A stretch of 64,000 bases of DNA from Hexactinellida sp. DTS-2022 (taxonomy: Eukaryota; Porifera; Hexactinellida), in the NCBI GenBank assembly GCA_028753945.1, contig JAPNXP010000009.1:620001-684000 (forward strand), in the 5' to 3' direction. Below the pieces are notes generated by a model. The model was not told the DNA's origin. It searched no databases and was given only the letters and a program-made list of their open reading frames with translations. A program made the translations under genes and the position numbers. How positions within the stretch are numbered: the first letter of the stretch is position 1; every line of letters begins with the position of its first letter. Below are positions 1 through 9,968 of the stretch, in pieces.

Positions 1-1710
1 TTCACGAACACGAAGAGGGGTTCTCTCAATGTGTATGTCTGGAGAGATATTTGCTCTGGATCAGTCGACATTTTGAAGGCAAATCTCGGATTTCCGTACA
101 ATCCATGGAAAAAGTTTTTCACGAATTCTCTCAATATATACTCCCTTAAATTTACTGGTCAAAGAATTTTCGGATACATTTTGCCTTCTAGAAGTGGCCA
201 ATATTCCTTTGAGATTAGTTACTATGGTTCTGTTGAAGTTTGGATTTCTCCCAACTCAATGCCTTCGAATGCTATTCAATACAAACTATCCAAACCAAAT
301 ATTTTCTATCAGCTATACAGAAAGTTGTTTTTCACTAAAGCATTTAAAGTTGATTATTTTACTGTCTACCTTGTTGCTGGCAGCAAGCAGTACATAGAGA
401 TTATTCAAACGAGCAACTCTGAGGGAGTATTGGAACTAAAGTGGAAGAAACCACATTTTTATAAGTACAAACCTATAGCCTCCCAGTTCCTCTATCCCTA
501 CGTTAACGACTCGGGGACTAGAGTCGTTCCTGAGACGCATTTTCCTCCTCCCCTCCCCCTGCATCTCCCCAGCTCACAGCTGATCGGTTTCCTGCACCCT
601 GAGGATGATAGGAACTCCCTGTACTCTCTCCCCCCAGTAGATATTAACGGGCTAGAGGATAACTGGGTGTTCCCCTCCTGTCAGTATAAACCTGCTGACC
701 TGTATCCGACCTCCAAAAGAAAAGAGAGTAATTTGAGATTAGTAAGTACATTTCCAGTTACACCTCTTTACTCTATGATTGTGGAGCCGTCAATATACAC
801 GGCTGCAATACACACTTCTCTGATGGAGACAGTTCTTAGCTCGTTTATGCTTCACATCAAATTCTTGTACCCTTCTGTCCGTCTGTCCCGTCTGGTTAAT
901 ATGGAGAGGCTCGCCTGTCCCCAGAACGGGGACCTGTTCCTGGTGGAGGTACTCGTTACCTTCGGAGAGAAACCTTTGGAAGAGCTGCTCGTGTCTGAGT
1001 ACGTCGTGCTGGGACACAGGTCTCTGCCCGAATATGTGCTCTGCACCCCTGTTGCCATGGGGATGCGGAGAGACACCTTTGTCCACTTCCTTGTTACTCA
1101 CAGGAACCTCCCTCAGATGGCGCGCCAGTTCGTTGAGAACATGGAGCGTGTGTACGAGGAGACGGGAGATGAGAACTTCGGAGTAATAATAGTTAATTAT
1201 GAAACTCCGCTTTTGAACATGACCACCCTGTTGCGACAGAGCAGTCTGAAGCACTGGTCTGTAGTTGAAGTGGAGGGACCCTGGGAGAAGACTTCTGCCA
1301 TTAATCTGGGGATAGACAGTGTGAGGAGTGCTGATGACATCATCTTCATAACCGACCTGTCTCTCTCGATGCCAGCTCACTTTCCTGACACTATTCGCAA
1401 ACACACATTCCAAGGGTACTCTGCGTTTGCTCCGATTATATTCTACTTTATGTGCGATTTTACGAAGAGCAGTTTCTACAATGGATTCTACTCCATAACT
1501 GGATACGGGCTGTTCGGCTTATACAAATCTGATTGGATTAGAGTTGGAGGAATGAACACTTTTCTGTTTAAGGGGAAATGGGGTTGGGAGGATAACGAGC
1601 TTGCGAATCGCGTATTAACAGCCGGTTACGTAGTGTTCCGAGTAATAATGCGCGACTTCTATCATCAGAACCACACTTATGCGGGTCTATGGGACGATAT
1701 AGGGCCGTAG
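1..1710 (+). CDS. B4GALNT3/4-like N-acetylgalactosaminyltransferase, 5'-truncated by window edge
   Basis: This is the 3' part of a Golgi glycosyltransferase gene; the reading frame is open from base 1, so the cytoplasmic tail and membrane anchor lie outside the window. The visible part aligns residue for residue with the complete copy at 2153-4252. It holds a PA14-like carbohydrate-binding region near the start and a C-terminal CHGN/beta-1,4-GalNAc-transferase-type catalytic domain. The acceptor/catalytic motif WGWED near the C-terminus is intact. The family transfers GalNAc in beta-1,4 linkage to terminal GlcNAc; that activity is known for B4GALNT3/4 and inferred here. It ends in the same WDDIGP tail as its partner and converges on it. 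A patch at about 715-795 differs strongly from the other copy. Confidence 0.85.
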   Translation, partial: FTNTKRGSLNVYVWRDICSGSVDILKANLGFPYNPWKKFFTNSLNIYSLKFTGQRIFGYILPSRSGQYSFEISYYGSVEVWISPNSMPSNAIQYKLSKPNIFYQLYRKLFFTKAFKVDYFTVYLVAGSKQYIEIIQTSNSEGVLELKWKKPHFYKYKPIASQFLYPYVNDSGTRVVPETHFPPPLPLHLPSSQLIGFLHPEDDRNSLYSLPPVDINGLEDNWVFPSCQYKPADLYPTSKRKESNLRLVSTFPVTPLYSMIVEPSIYTAAIHTSLMETVLSSFMLHIKFLYPSVRLSRLVNMERLACPQNGDLFLVEVLVTFGEKPLEELLVSEYVVLGHRSLPEYVLCTPVAMGMRRDTFVHFLVTHRNLPQMARQFVENMERVYEETGDENFGVIIVNYETPLLNMTTLLRQSSLKHWSVVEVEGPWEKTSAINLGIDSVRSADDIIFITDLSLSMPAHFPDTIRKHTFQGYSAFAPIIFYFMCDFTKSSFYNGFYSITGYGLFGLYKSDWIRVGGMNTFLFKGKWGWEDNELANRVLTAGYVVFRVIMRDFYHQNHTYAGLWDDIGP

Positions 1711-2152
1711 AGCTTTATAAATACATTCTGTAATATCCTCAATTATATCCTAGGTATTGTTCTAATGTAAATTACCAAATTATATTTTATTAATTATTAA
1801 ATTAACCTCTTCAAAATAAATAAACCTGTGACTTGTGACACGTACTCAATTCAGTTCAGTATGTTGGGATTTGGGAGCCAAGTTTAAGTATGTCAACTAA
1901 TTAATTAATAAGGGAACTTTATGAGGAATATATTTAATACACCACAGAGATGTAGAATTCTAAATAGTTAGTTTCATTGCCAGATCATGAATAAAGTTCA
2001 TAGACCTATGAACTCTTGAGAAGTGGCATGAACACTCGGTGTCCCTAATTTCATGATTAATAAAATAGATTTTTTTATCATATACGTACGTACATTAGAA
2101 CAATACCTAGGATTAATTAAGGGAGGATATTACAGAATGTATTTATAAAGCT
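1711..2152. other. Spacer between convergent B4GALNT-like genes
   Basis: AT-rich 3' flanks. Bases 1711-1770 and 2092-2152 are still arms of the inverted duplication (both carry CCTAGGTATTGTTCTAATG or its complement). The central part, about 1772-2091, is unique, with no ORF of note. AATAAA-like signals suitable for polyadenylation occur near 1818 and on the minus strand. Confidence 0.6.
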
Positions 2153-4252
2153 CTACGGCCCTATATCGTCCCATAGACCCGCATAAGTGTGGTTCTGATG
2201 ATAGAAGTCGCGCATTATTACTCGGAACACTACGTAACCGGCTGTTAATACGCGTTTCGCTAGCTCGTTATCCTCCAACCCCCATTTCCCCTTAAACAGA
2301 ATAGTGTTCATTCCTCCAACTCTAATCCAATCAGATTTGTATAAGCCGAACAGTCCGTATCCAGTTATGGAATATATTCCATTGTAGAAACTGCTCTCCG
2401 TAAAATCGCACATAAAGTAGAATATAATCGGAGCAAACGCAGAGTACCCTTGGAATGTGTGTTTGCGAATAGTGTCAGGAAAGTGAGCTGGCATCGAGAG
2501 AGACAGGTCGATTATGAAGATGATGTCATCAGCACTCCTCACACTGTCTATCCCCAGATTAATGGCAGAGGTCTTCTCCCAGGGTCCCTCCACTTCAACC
2601 ACTGACCAGTGCTTCAGACTGCTCTGTCGCAACAGGGTAGTCATGTTCAATGCAGGAGTTTCATAATTAACTATTATTACTCCGAAGTTCTCATCTCCCG
2701 TCTCCTCGTACACACGCTCCATGTTCTCAACGAACTGGCGCGCCATCTGAGGGAGGTTCCTGTGAGTAACAAGGAAGTGGACAAAGGTGTCTCTCCGCAT
2801 CCCCATGGCAACAGGGGTGCAGAGCACATATTCGGGCAGAGACCTGTGTCCCAGCACGACGTACTCAGACACGAGCAGCTCTTCCCGAGGTTTCTCTCCG
2901 AAGGTAACGAGCACCTCCACCAGGAACAGATCCCCGTTCTGGGGACAGGCGAGCCTCTCCATATTAACCAGACGGGACAGACGGACAGAAGGGTACAAGA
3001 ATTTAATGTGAAGCATAAACGAGCTAAGAACTGTCTCCATCAGAGAAGTGTGTATTGCAGCCGTGATAACAATCGACTCAACGTACAGGCAGTATCGCGG
3101 GGTAACTGGAAAGGTACTTACTATTCTGAAAATATTATCTTTTTTTTTGGAGGTCGGATACAGGTCAGCAGGTTTATACTGACAGGAGGGGAACACCCAG
3201 TTACCCTCTAGCCCGTTAATGTCTACTGGGGGGAGAGAGTACAGGGAGTTCCTATCATCCTCAGGGTGCAGGAAACCGATCAGCTGTGAGCTGGGGAGAT
3301 GCAGGGGGAGGGGAGGAGGAAAATGCGTCTCAGGAACGACTCTGGTCCCCGAGTCGTTAACGTAGGGATAGAGGAACTGGGAGGCTATAGGTTTGTACTT
3401 ATCGAATTGTGGTTTCTTCCATTTTAGTTCCAATACTCCCTCAGCGTTGCTAGTTTGAATAATCTCTATGTACTGCTTGCTGCCAGCAACAAGGTAGGCA
3501 GTAAAATAATCAACTTTAAATGCTTTAATGAATGGCAACATTCTGTATAGCTGATATAAAATATTTGGTTTGGATAGTTTGTATTGAGTAGCATTCGAAG
3601 GCATTGAGTTGGGAGAAATCCAAACTTCAACGGAACCATAGTAGCTAATCTCAAAGGAATATTGGCCACTTCTAGAAGGCAAAATGTATCCGAAAATTCT
3701 TTGACCAGTAAATTTAAGGGAGTATATATTGAGAGAATTCGTGAAAAACTTTTTCCATGGATTGTACGGAAATCCGAGATTTGCCTTCAAAATGTCGACT
3801 GACCCAGAGCAAATATCTCTCCAGACATACACATTGAGAGAACCCCTCTTCGTGTTCGTGAACAACCTGCTAGCAAACCTATTGCTGTACACTGCGTCAG
3901 TGTTTATAAAGTCAGAGGGAAACTGAGTAGCATTGGAAATTCTCAAAATGCGCTTTCTTAGTTCAGGCAAATTTGGGTCGAAATCGACAGGCAATTCATT
4001 TTTATCAACTGTTGGTATCAATCTTTGTTTCGAGAACTCGTCAAGTTCTTTCAAATTAGAAAGTGCTGTATATATCGAAGTAGGATCTGGTTGTAATCTT
4101 CTAGTACCATATTTCTTTTGAATCAATAGTAAAAAACATAAAAACAAACACACACAAAATACTCTCAAGAAGATGGAACATCTAAAAAACTTTCTGTATG
4201 CAATTCTGAATAATTTCTTGGGAAGTACGAGCATATAATGGAAAGGAGTCAT
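2153..4252 (-). CDS. B4GALNT3/4-like N-acetylgalactosaminyltransferase, complete
   Basis: Intronless, 699 aa. Residues about 25-45 form a type II signal anchor (hydrophobic FLRVFCVCLFLCFLLLI) after a basic cytoplasmic tail, as expected for a Golgi enzyme. A PA14-like region follows at about 140-280, a proline-rich linker, then a CHGN-type catalytic domain at about 390-699 with a candidate metal-binding acidic site at IIDLSLSM. The family adds beta-1,4-GalNAc to GlcNAc of N- or O-glycans. The start is the only ATG ahead of the anchor. In the C-terminal motif this copy reads WGLED where the partner reads WGWED, which could alter donor or acceptor handling. It converges on the duplicate at 1-1710. 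Confidence 0.88.
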   Translation of the reverse strand: MTPFHYMLVLPKKLFRIAYRKFFRCSIFLRVFCVCLFLCFLLLIQKKYGTRRLQPDPTSIYTALSNLKELDEFSKQRLIPTVDKNELPVDFDPNLPELRKRILRISNATQFPSDFINTDAVYSNRFASRLFTNTKRGSLNVYVWRDICSGSVDILKANLGFPYNPWKKFFTNSLNIYSLKFTGQRIFGYILPSRSGQYSFEISYYGSVEVWISPNSMPSNATQYKLSKPNILYQLYRMLPFIKAFKVDYFTAYLVAGSKQYIEIIQTSNAEGVLELKWKKPQFDKYKPIASQFLYPYVNDSGTRVVPETHFPPPLPLHLPSSQLIGFLHPEDDRNSLYSLPPVDINGLEGNWVFPSCQYKPADLYPTSKKKDNIFRIVSTFPVTPRYCLYVESIVITAAIHTSLMETVLSSFMLHIKFLYPSVRLSRLVNMERLACPQNGDLFLVEVLVTFGEKPREELLVSEYVVLGHRSLPEYVLCTPVAMGMRRDTFVHFLVTHRNLPQMARQFVENMERVYEETGDENFGVIIVNYETPALNMTTLLRQSSLKHWSVVEVEGPWEKTSAINLGIDSVRSADDIIFIIDLSLSMPAHFPDTIRKHTFQGYSAFAPIIFYFMCDFTESSFYNGIYSITGYGLFGLYKSDWIRVGGMNTILFKGKWGLEDNELAKRVLTAGYVVFRVIMRDFYHQNHTYAGLWDDIGP

Positions 4253-4890
4253 TATGCATAATTAGAAGGCCTATTACAGTTATGGATTATGATGTGAAAC
4301 TACCTTTTATTTGTATGTTTAGTTCTGCTCATAAGTTATCTAAAAATAGACCATGTTTGGTTAATCATTATAAAGATCAGTTTCATAAATAGGAATAACA
4401 ATCGCTGGACTTTGCCCTAAAAAAAAGTAATGGAATTAGTATTACAAGATTTAATTCCCCTAACGGTCTAACCTATACAAATGCAGCAAGTGACTACGTT
4501 TAACGCAAATTTCCGGATAATATGAACAAATATCGACGTTCCTCTGATGTTCGTATTAACTAGAGTGTTCTGTGTTAATCTTTACGGCGTATCTGAATAA
4601 TGAATTGTCTGACTCTATAAAGATAATTCAAATACATTTTAATTGAAATGAAATTGTGTAATAATATAAAACTATACTGAGTTAGTCCAAAAATATATTA
4701 TACCATGGCAGGACCGGGTATCCAAAAAGTCGACCCACTTAATTCGTGCAAACTAGTGTCTTTTATGAGAGTCATGTTATAATATTGAGCCTATTGAGTT
4801 CAAAATTCCCCCTCAGATCCCCTATCCGGACAGGTTCTAATCAGTGCTACGGTCCTGAAGTCTATGTTAACAACATACGTATACCACTTG
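4253..4890. other. Intergenic region with decayed MITE
   Basis: AT-rich, no gene seen. About 4440-4590 resembles the TA-flanked MITE at 50363-50513: it shares the block around TTAATTCCC, 'atacaaatgc' and 'ttccggataat'. It looks like an old, degraded copy without clear termini. It probably holds the promoter of the minus-strand B4GALNT-like gene. Confidence 0.4.
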
Positions 4891-6648
4891 TCAATCTACA
4901 AGTTCCTCAAACTCCGTTCTAGATATCTTCCCATTTTTGAATTTCTTGAGTAGCCTAGCTTCTCTAGTCAACTCATCAAGGTCTTCTGCGGAGAATTTGT
5001 GAGAAATAAGTTTATTAGATTTCTTTTTATTCAGTTTCTTCTTATGAATAGGATTTCTGTTGACAGGTTTCCTAATCTTCTGTTTGGTATCTTTTTGCTT
5101 ATTTCCTTCCTTGAGTATCTTTTGTCTGCGCTTCTCTCTCGCTTTATCCTTGAAGCGGATAGTGGAGTAGTCCCTCTCCAGCGGAGTGAATCCGGTCGCG
5201 ACAACTCGCTTCTTCCTCAGCTCCGGCATTGACGGGAGGTGCAGCAGCCCGTACCCCATCGCGAGACCACCGAAGTCTAGCTCCTTGAGTCGGAAAATAA
5301 GATTGCATTCGTGTTTCGCGTAGAACTGGATGAATGACACGAATGCCCTCAATCCCTTCTCGTATACCTCTCTCTCCCTCTGTGACAATTCGCGAATCTT
5401 ATCAGTTACAGACACAACCTCGCTCCTCAGCTCCAGAGGCTCTAGTTCCACCTTCTGGTTCAACTGAATAAACTCTGTGTACTCCTTTTCGTTGGGCAAC
5501 AGGAAGAGAAGGGACCTCCCCTCCAGCCCGCAGCGCGCTGTCCGCCCCACCCTGTGTACGAAGAAAGAGGCCATAGAAGGAGGGTCGAATTGTACCACCC
5601 AGTCGACCCTGGGTATGTCTATGCCGCGAGCCATGACGTCAGTGCACATCAAGACTCCAGATTCCAAATCTCGGAATGTATCGAATATCTTGAATCTCCG
5701 CTCCTTCATCTTTCCGTGTATGGACAGCACTCGGGTGTCCGTGAGCTCCTCTGATAGAATCCGACTGAAATAGTCGACACCGACACAGGTTGCAAGAAAG
5801 AGCATTACCTTAGCTCCGACATTGTCCCTCAGGAATGCGATAAGAGAGGCCACCTTTAAACACGCCGGCGTGACGGTGTAGTAGTTACGCAGGGTTGTGG
5901 GGGTGCAGACAGAGGAGTTAACTTCAGAAACATTAATCCGGACAGGATTCCGCAGGCCCACTCTGATCAGCTTCTCCACCTCGCTTGTCTGCGTGGCGGA
6001 GAAGAGGCCGGTGCGTCTCTGTTTCGGGAGAGACTTGAGCAGAGCGGTGAGCGCCTCCTCGAATCCCATTCCCAGCAGTCGGTCTGCTTCGTCAAGCACC
6101 AGCACCTCGAGACTCCGTAGACTGCCGATAAGGATCCTATCCTTCTGCTTCAGCAAGTCGTACATCTTGCCTATGGAGTCACTATAATAATGCTAATTAC
6201 CATGGTACTATCTCCGCATACCAGGTGTCCCGATGAGTATGTGTGGGCGGATCTCCCGCAGTCCCTTCACGTCTTTCTGCGTGCTGTAGCCCCCGACGAC
6301 CAGCTGACTCCTCAGCTGTGGGAACTCCGATAGGCACTGAGTCAGCACTGAGTCTATCTGGTAGGCCAGCTCTCGCGTGGGGGTGACCACGAGAGAGAGA
6401 ATACCGGAGCTCTCCACAGACACACACACACGGGAGAGAATCTCTAGGATCGGGATTAGGAACGCGAGCGTCTTTCCCGATCCAGTGACCGCCTCTGCCA
6501 CCACGTCCTTGTTGGAGAGGAAGTGGGGAATCACAGAGGCCTGGACCGGGGTCGCCTCCGAGAATCCTAGAGTGGATATAGCGCGCAGGGCCGGGAGGGA
6601 GAGGGGAGGGCGGATATCCGCCCAACGGAGAGTCAGGTCATTATCCAT
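4891..6648 (-). CDS. DDX55: DEAD-box ATP-dependent RNA helicase DDX55
   Basis: Two exons, complement of 6222-6648 and 4891-6170, joined across a 51-bp GT-AG intron (6171-6221) in phase 1; 568 aa. Motifs in order: Q motif region (GFSEATPVQ), motif I AVTGSGKT, Ia TPTREL, TPG at the exon junction, II DEAD, III SAT, V (TDVMARGIDIP) and VI HRVGRTAR. A DDX55/Spb4-type extension follows (AFVSFIQFYAKHECNLIF) with a lysine-rich tail ending in a DLDEL...ARLLKKFKNGKI block closely like vertebrate DDX55. The family is nucleolar and acts in 60S ribosomal subunit maturation. The first ATG gives the expected short N-terminus. Intron phase and continuity of the TPG motif support the join. Confidence 0.95.
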
Positions 6649-8045
6649 TCAGCTGCGCTAAGCTGGTGGGTAATAAACAGCTGGTGGGTAATAAACAACT
6701 GGTGTGTTCTGGTAAGATAAGTCAGAATCTGTGTGTAATTAGTAATGTGACAACGACCTAGCTTATATTATATGGATCACAGACTAGTAATTACAGAGTG
6801 GTGTACATCTAGAAATTTACCCAGCAGCCAAAAATTATCACTCGAACCAAATAACAAAGCGGACTATAGCAATTAGCTAATTATGCAAATGTGTGAGAGT
6901 CAGGTGAACTGAGATCCGGGAGTGCTTAGAAATCAGTCCATAGCCCCTCGCTTGGTGTACCCTCTCTATCCAGTTGGCGCGCGCATGGTTTAGCACGGCC
7001 AGTAGTTGAAAGAGGATGCGAGACATGGTATGCTGTCCTTTATCTAGCTGTGCGTTTTCATGTCATTGTGGATTACTAATAAATTGATATTATGTTTGAA
7101 CATAAAACTCAGAAATTCTTAAAGATTAACCCCCATGACAAGATGCCGGCAGGAAAGGAAAGATGAGGAACATATACCGTAGTTTATATTTTCAAATCAA
7201 GAAAAAGTGATAGGACAGTACGGTAGGCGCATGCGCTCAGTACTTTTAAATACCTCAAAAAGTGACACAATTTCCCACAATACAAAGGAAAAATGGAAAA
7301 TAATTCTATCTCGCTATGGTGTCATTGGTGTGTGTGTCGCTTCCCTTCTTATGCATTCGACCGTATGGTGGAGTGTCAAAGTTGGCAAAGTTGTCAACGA
7401 TGGTACGAGTATAAGTATACTACAATATTTATTTATTTATTTATTAAATTGATTAAGAATACTGCATTTAATAATTAAACCAATTCGATAGTCACTTCCC
7501 AAGAGATATTTTTACCCGAGTTTCAACTCCCATAATGTGTTTGAAACATTTCTAATATACTGATACTATATACTGTTCCGTAACCCCTCATATGGCCCAC
7601 TGGTAGTCTTCAATCTTCATGACCCCAACAAATATAAAATGGGATTTTTGCCCTGTGTTTGTTCAGTAAGAAACAACTCATTATAATAGTTAGTTATAAT
7701 TTTAATAATCATAAATTGATGATCGAAAATAGAGAGAACTAGTTAGTGATGGTCACATTGGTCAGTTAATATTTTGCCACAATTAATAAATAAAGATTAT
7801 AATTACATGATTAAAATAAAATGTAATTATTTATTATAATAATATTCGTACATATTTATATACTAGTTATTTAAGAAGGTATAATAATATTACAGCCAAC
7901 CCTGGCGTCTGTATCAGTGAGGTTACGTAGCATCAGCCAGTCCGCTGTAGTAATCCGTTACGATCTGCTAATTGGCATAGTTAGTAACTCAAGGCTGCGT
8001 CTCCGTTTTAGGACGCATATGATATTCACGGAATTTATCCTTATA

Positions 8046-8096
8046 GTAAAAAGTCCAGTGCGCATGCGCATGAGACCCAGTGTGCATGCGCATTAA
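8046..8096 (+). repeat. Left arm of long-range inverted repeat with NRF1-like palindromes
   Basis: About 51 bp that match the reverse complement of 9470-9520 with only two or three mismatches. It contains TGCGCATGCGCA-type palindromes, the consensus bound by NRF1-class factors, separated by 'gagacccagtg'. Arms 1.4 kb apart suggest the termini of a non-autonomous transposable element. Confidence 0.7.
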
Positions 8097-8380
8097 AATT
8101 GCGGTTGGCCTGGAATGTGAGACTAAAACTGAAAATGGCTGTTTTCTACTTATACCAATGACCCCAAGTAATCCTTTTTAATAGGCCAATAATTTGTGTG
8201 TATAATATATATACGTATATGTAAAATAATTTAATAAACTATTCGAAATTCTGGGTCTAACGAACTTACCAAGTTACAAGATGGCTGATAAACTAACGTT
8301 CTGTGATTTACACGTTTCAAATCCTACCATAAATGCTCTTAATCCTGAAATATCTGATGACAAGATTACCTCATTGGAAT

Positions 8381-8650
8381 CATAGGCGTCAAGTTTTGGA
8401 AAATATAATCAAAGATGGGGGAGCCACTTGGGGGGGTCTGGGGGGGCCACTGGGATCTTTACTAAATATTTCCAGATTTGTTTCTTTAGAAACAAAATCA
8501 GGATATATTGAGTAACAAACGTGATTCTCACCTTCTATCATCCCTTGGTCGATCAAAAGGACCACTTTCATATAAAAATTAAATCGACCGACAGGTCCCC
8601 TCCCCCCCAGCCCCCCCCCCAAACCCCAAACCCCAAACTTGGCGCCTATG
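8381..8650. mobile_element. hAT-type MITE (270 bp) with 8-bp target duplication
   Basis: Terminal inverted repeats read CATAGGCGTCAAGTTTTGG on the left and CCAAACTTGGCGCCTATG on the right. The element is flanked by a perfect 8-bp duplication ATTGGAAT (8373-8380 and 8651-8658). Its interior has G-rich and C-rich runs. It has no coding capacity. Eight-bp target duplications are typical of hAT transposons. It lies inside the interval bounded by the 8046/9520 inverted repeat. Confidence 0.85.
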
Positions 8651-9425
8651 ATTGGAATTACAAGTCTAGGGGACTTCTACAACAGGTAATTATTAGATCT
8701 TCAATAAAACGTCGATTATCCAAACAGCGCGAAGACAACTAAATTTATATAATTTTCAGACTTATAATCTCGCATGTTGTAACGAACTGTATGTAGTGAT
8801 CAACTAAGAACAAAATGAAGATGATATTAAATAACAATAGTTTTGTTGCGTGTAAAATTGTATTATTGTATTGAATTTGAAACGTATTTAGAGCTTTCTC
8901 TTTCTACTGAATAAATATGCTAAATACATAAAACAGCAAATACTTGATGAGATTTTTTTGGAGCCTGGCGGAAGTCGCAAGTATTTTGCTTTCAAAATGA
9001 TTTCTAAAATTAATACATTTATATGGAGCATAATGTACTTCCGGTGTTAATAATTCCTAGTAATTGGAATTTTTGAATTAAATTTTCAGTGAATTATAGA
9101 GATTGCTAAATATGCAATAAAAAAATTAAACTTGTTTTTTTTAGAAGGTGAGGGTTTAGCCTTATTCAACTTGGGGGTCGGGCCTTGACTTTCAATAAAT
9201 GAGATAATTTAAGAATAAAGTAACGAACCTAATTGGCAGTGGACAATCCAAGAGATGAGTTTCCTTAACGTTTCTACATTCATAGTTGAGAAATCTTTTT
9301 CTAATAAGGAGTTCATTTCCTTATCCTGGGCAGGTTTTCGAAATAGGAAAAAGAAATCAAAAAAGAATTAATACGTACTATACCAAATGGAATGACAGTA
9401 GACGCGTGCGATGCGTGTTGAGCCT

Positions 9426-9513
9426 AATGCGCATGCGCACTGGGGTTAATGCGCATGCGCACTGGGGTTAATGTGCATGCACACTGGGTCTCATGCGCAT
9501 GCGCACTGGACTT
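9426..9513 (+). repeat. 22-bp minisatellite of NRF1-like sites, overlapping right arm of inverted repeat
   Basis: Four tandem copies of a 22-bp unit centred on TGCGCATGCGCACTGGGGTT; copies 1, 2 and 4 keep the palindrome and copy 3 reads GTGCATGCACAC. The third and fourth copies plus 'ggactttttaata' form the right arm (9470-9520) of the inverted repeat whose left arm is at 8046-8096. Confidence 0.85.
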
Positions 9514-9968
9514 TTTAATACCTCCATTTATAAGGTAAAAATTTCGTTATAATTCAATTAAATGTGTAAAATATTGGAGACGAATTACGTATACTCCAGG
9601 ACGAAGTTACTAGTGTATAATAGTAGTATATCATTGAAATTCAATTATTAATTTCGCCTAATAGCTAGTGCAAATAAAAATATTTTAGAATTAGAATAGA
9701 TTAGAAATTCCTTTCGCCCAAAATTTACTACAAAATCACTAAATAGCTGTCGCTTGTGCAAATTACCCCTGCATACAAATTTTAACCATTCTGGGGTTTA
9801 TAACTTTATAGTATTTTCGAAGTTTCTTTGAGTTTTTGTTAGTTTGCGCGCCTAGTTTATAAACACAATTCATTCGTACTATCTGACTTACACAGAACTA
9901 CACTTATACGAAACAAATGCATATCTTTGCATTTACCATTTCACTATATGCGTTTGGTTAGCTCATGA

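Larger units (their letters stand above)
1..3862. repeat. Large inverted duplication (tail-to-tail gene pair)
   Basis: Bases 1-1770 reappear as the reverse complement at about 2092-3862, around a spacer of roughly 320 bp. Identity is high through coding sequence and the first 60 bp of 3' flank. The left arm runs off the window, so the true size is larger. The two encoded proteins differ at a modest number of positions, apart from one diverged patch. Confidence 0.9.
6649..9968. other. 3.3-kb gene-free accessory interval
   Basis: No ORF here looks like a gene; the short ones at 8333-8742 fall inside a MITE. The interval contains a 270-bp element at 8381-8650, a distant inverted repeat (8046-8096 against 9470-9520), a 22-bp minisatellite at 9426-9513, and otherwise AT-rich sequence. 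The ends probably carry the promoters of DDX55 (left) and PLEKHA8 (right). Confidence 0.6.

Noticed and set aside
790-1413. Long antisense ORF (207 aa) opposite the first glycosyltransferase, and the matching one at 2609-3211
   Set aside because: Mirror frame of strongly coding sequence; both copies show it only because they are duplicates.
7207-7478. Two overlapping ORFs of 61-81 aa
   Set aside because: AT-rich, no recognisable motif, and the frame ends in an ATTT repeat; insufficient support.
8333-8742. Overlapping short ORFs on both strands
   Set aside because: They lie across the 270-bp MITE and its G/C homopolymer runs; no protein-like features.
9426-9513. CRISPR-like array of 22-bp repeats
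   Set aside because: Repeats are contiguous with no unique spacers, and the genome is eukaryotic; it is a minisatellite.
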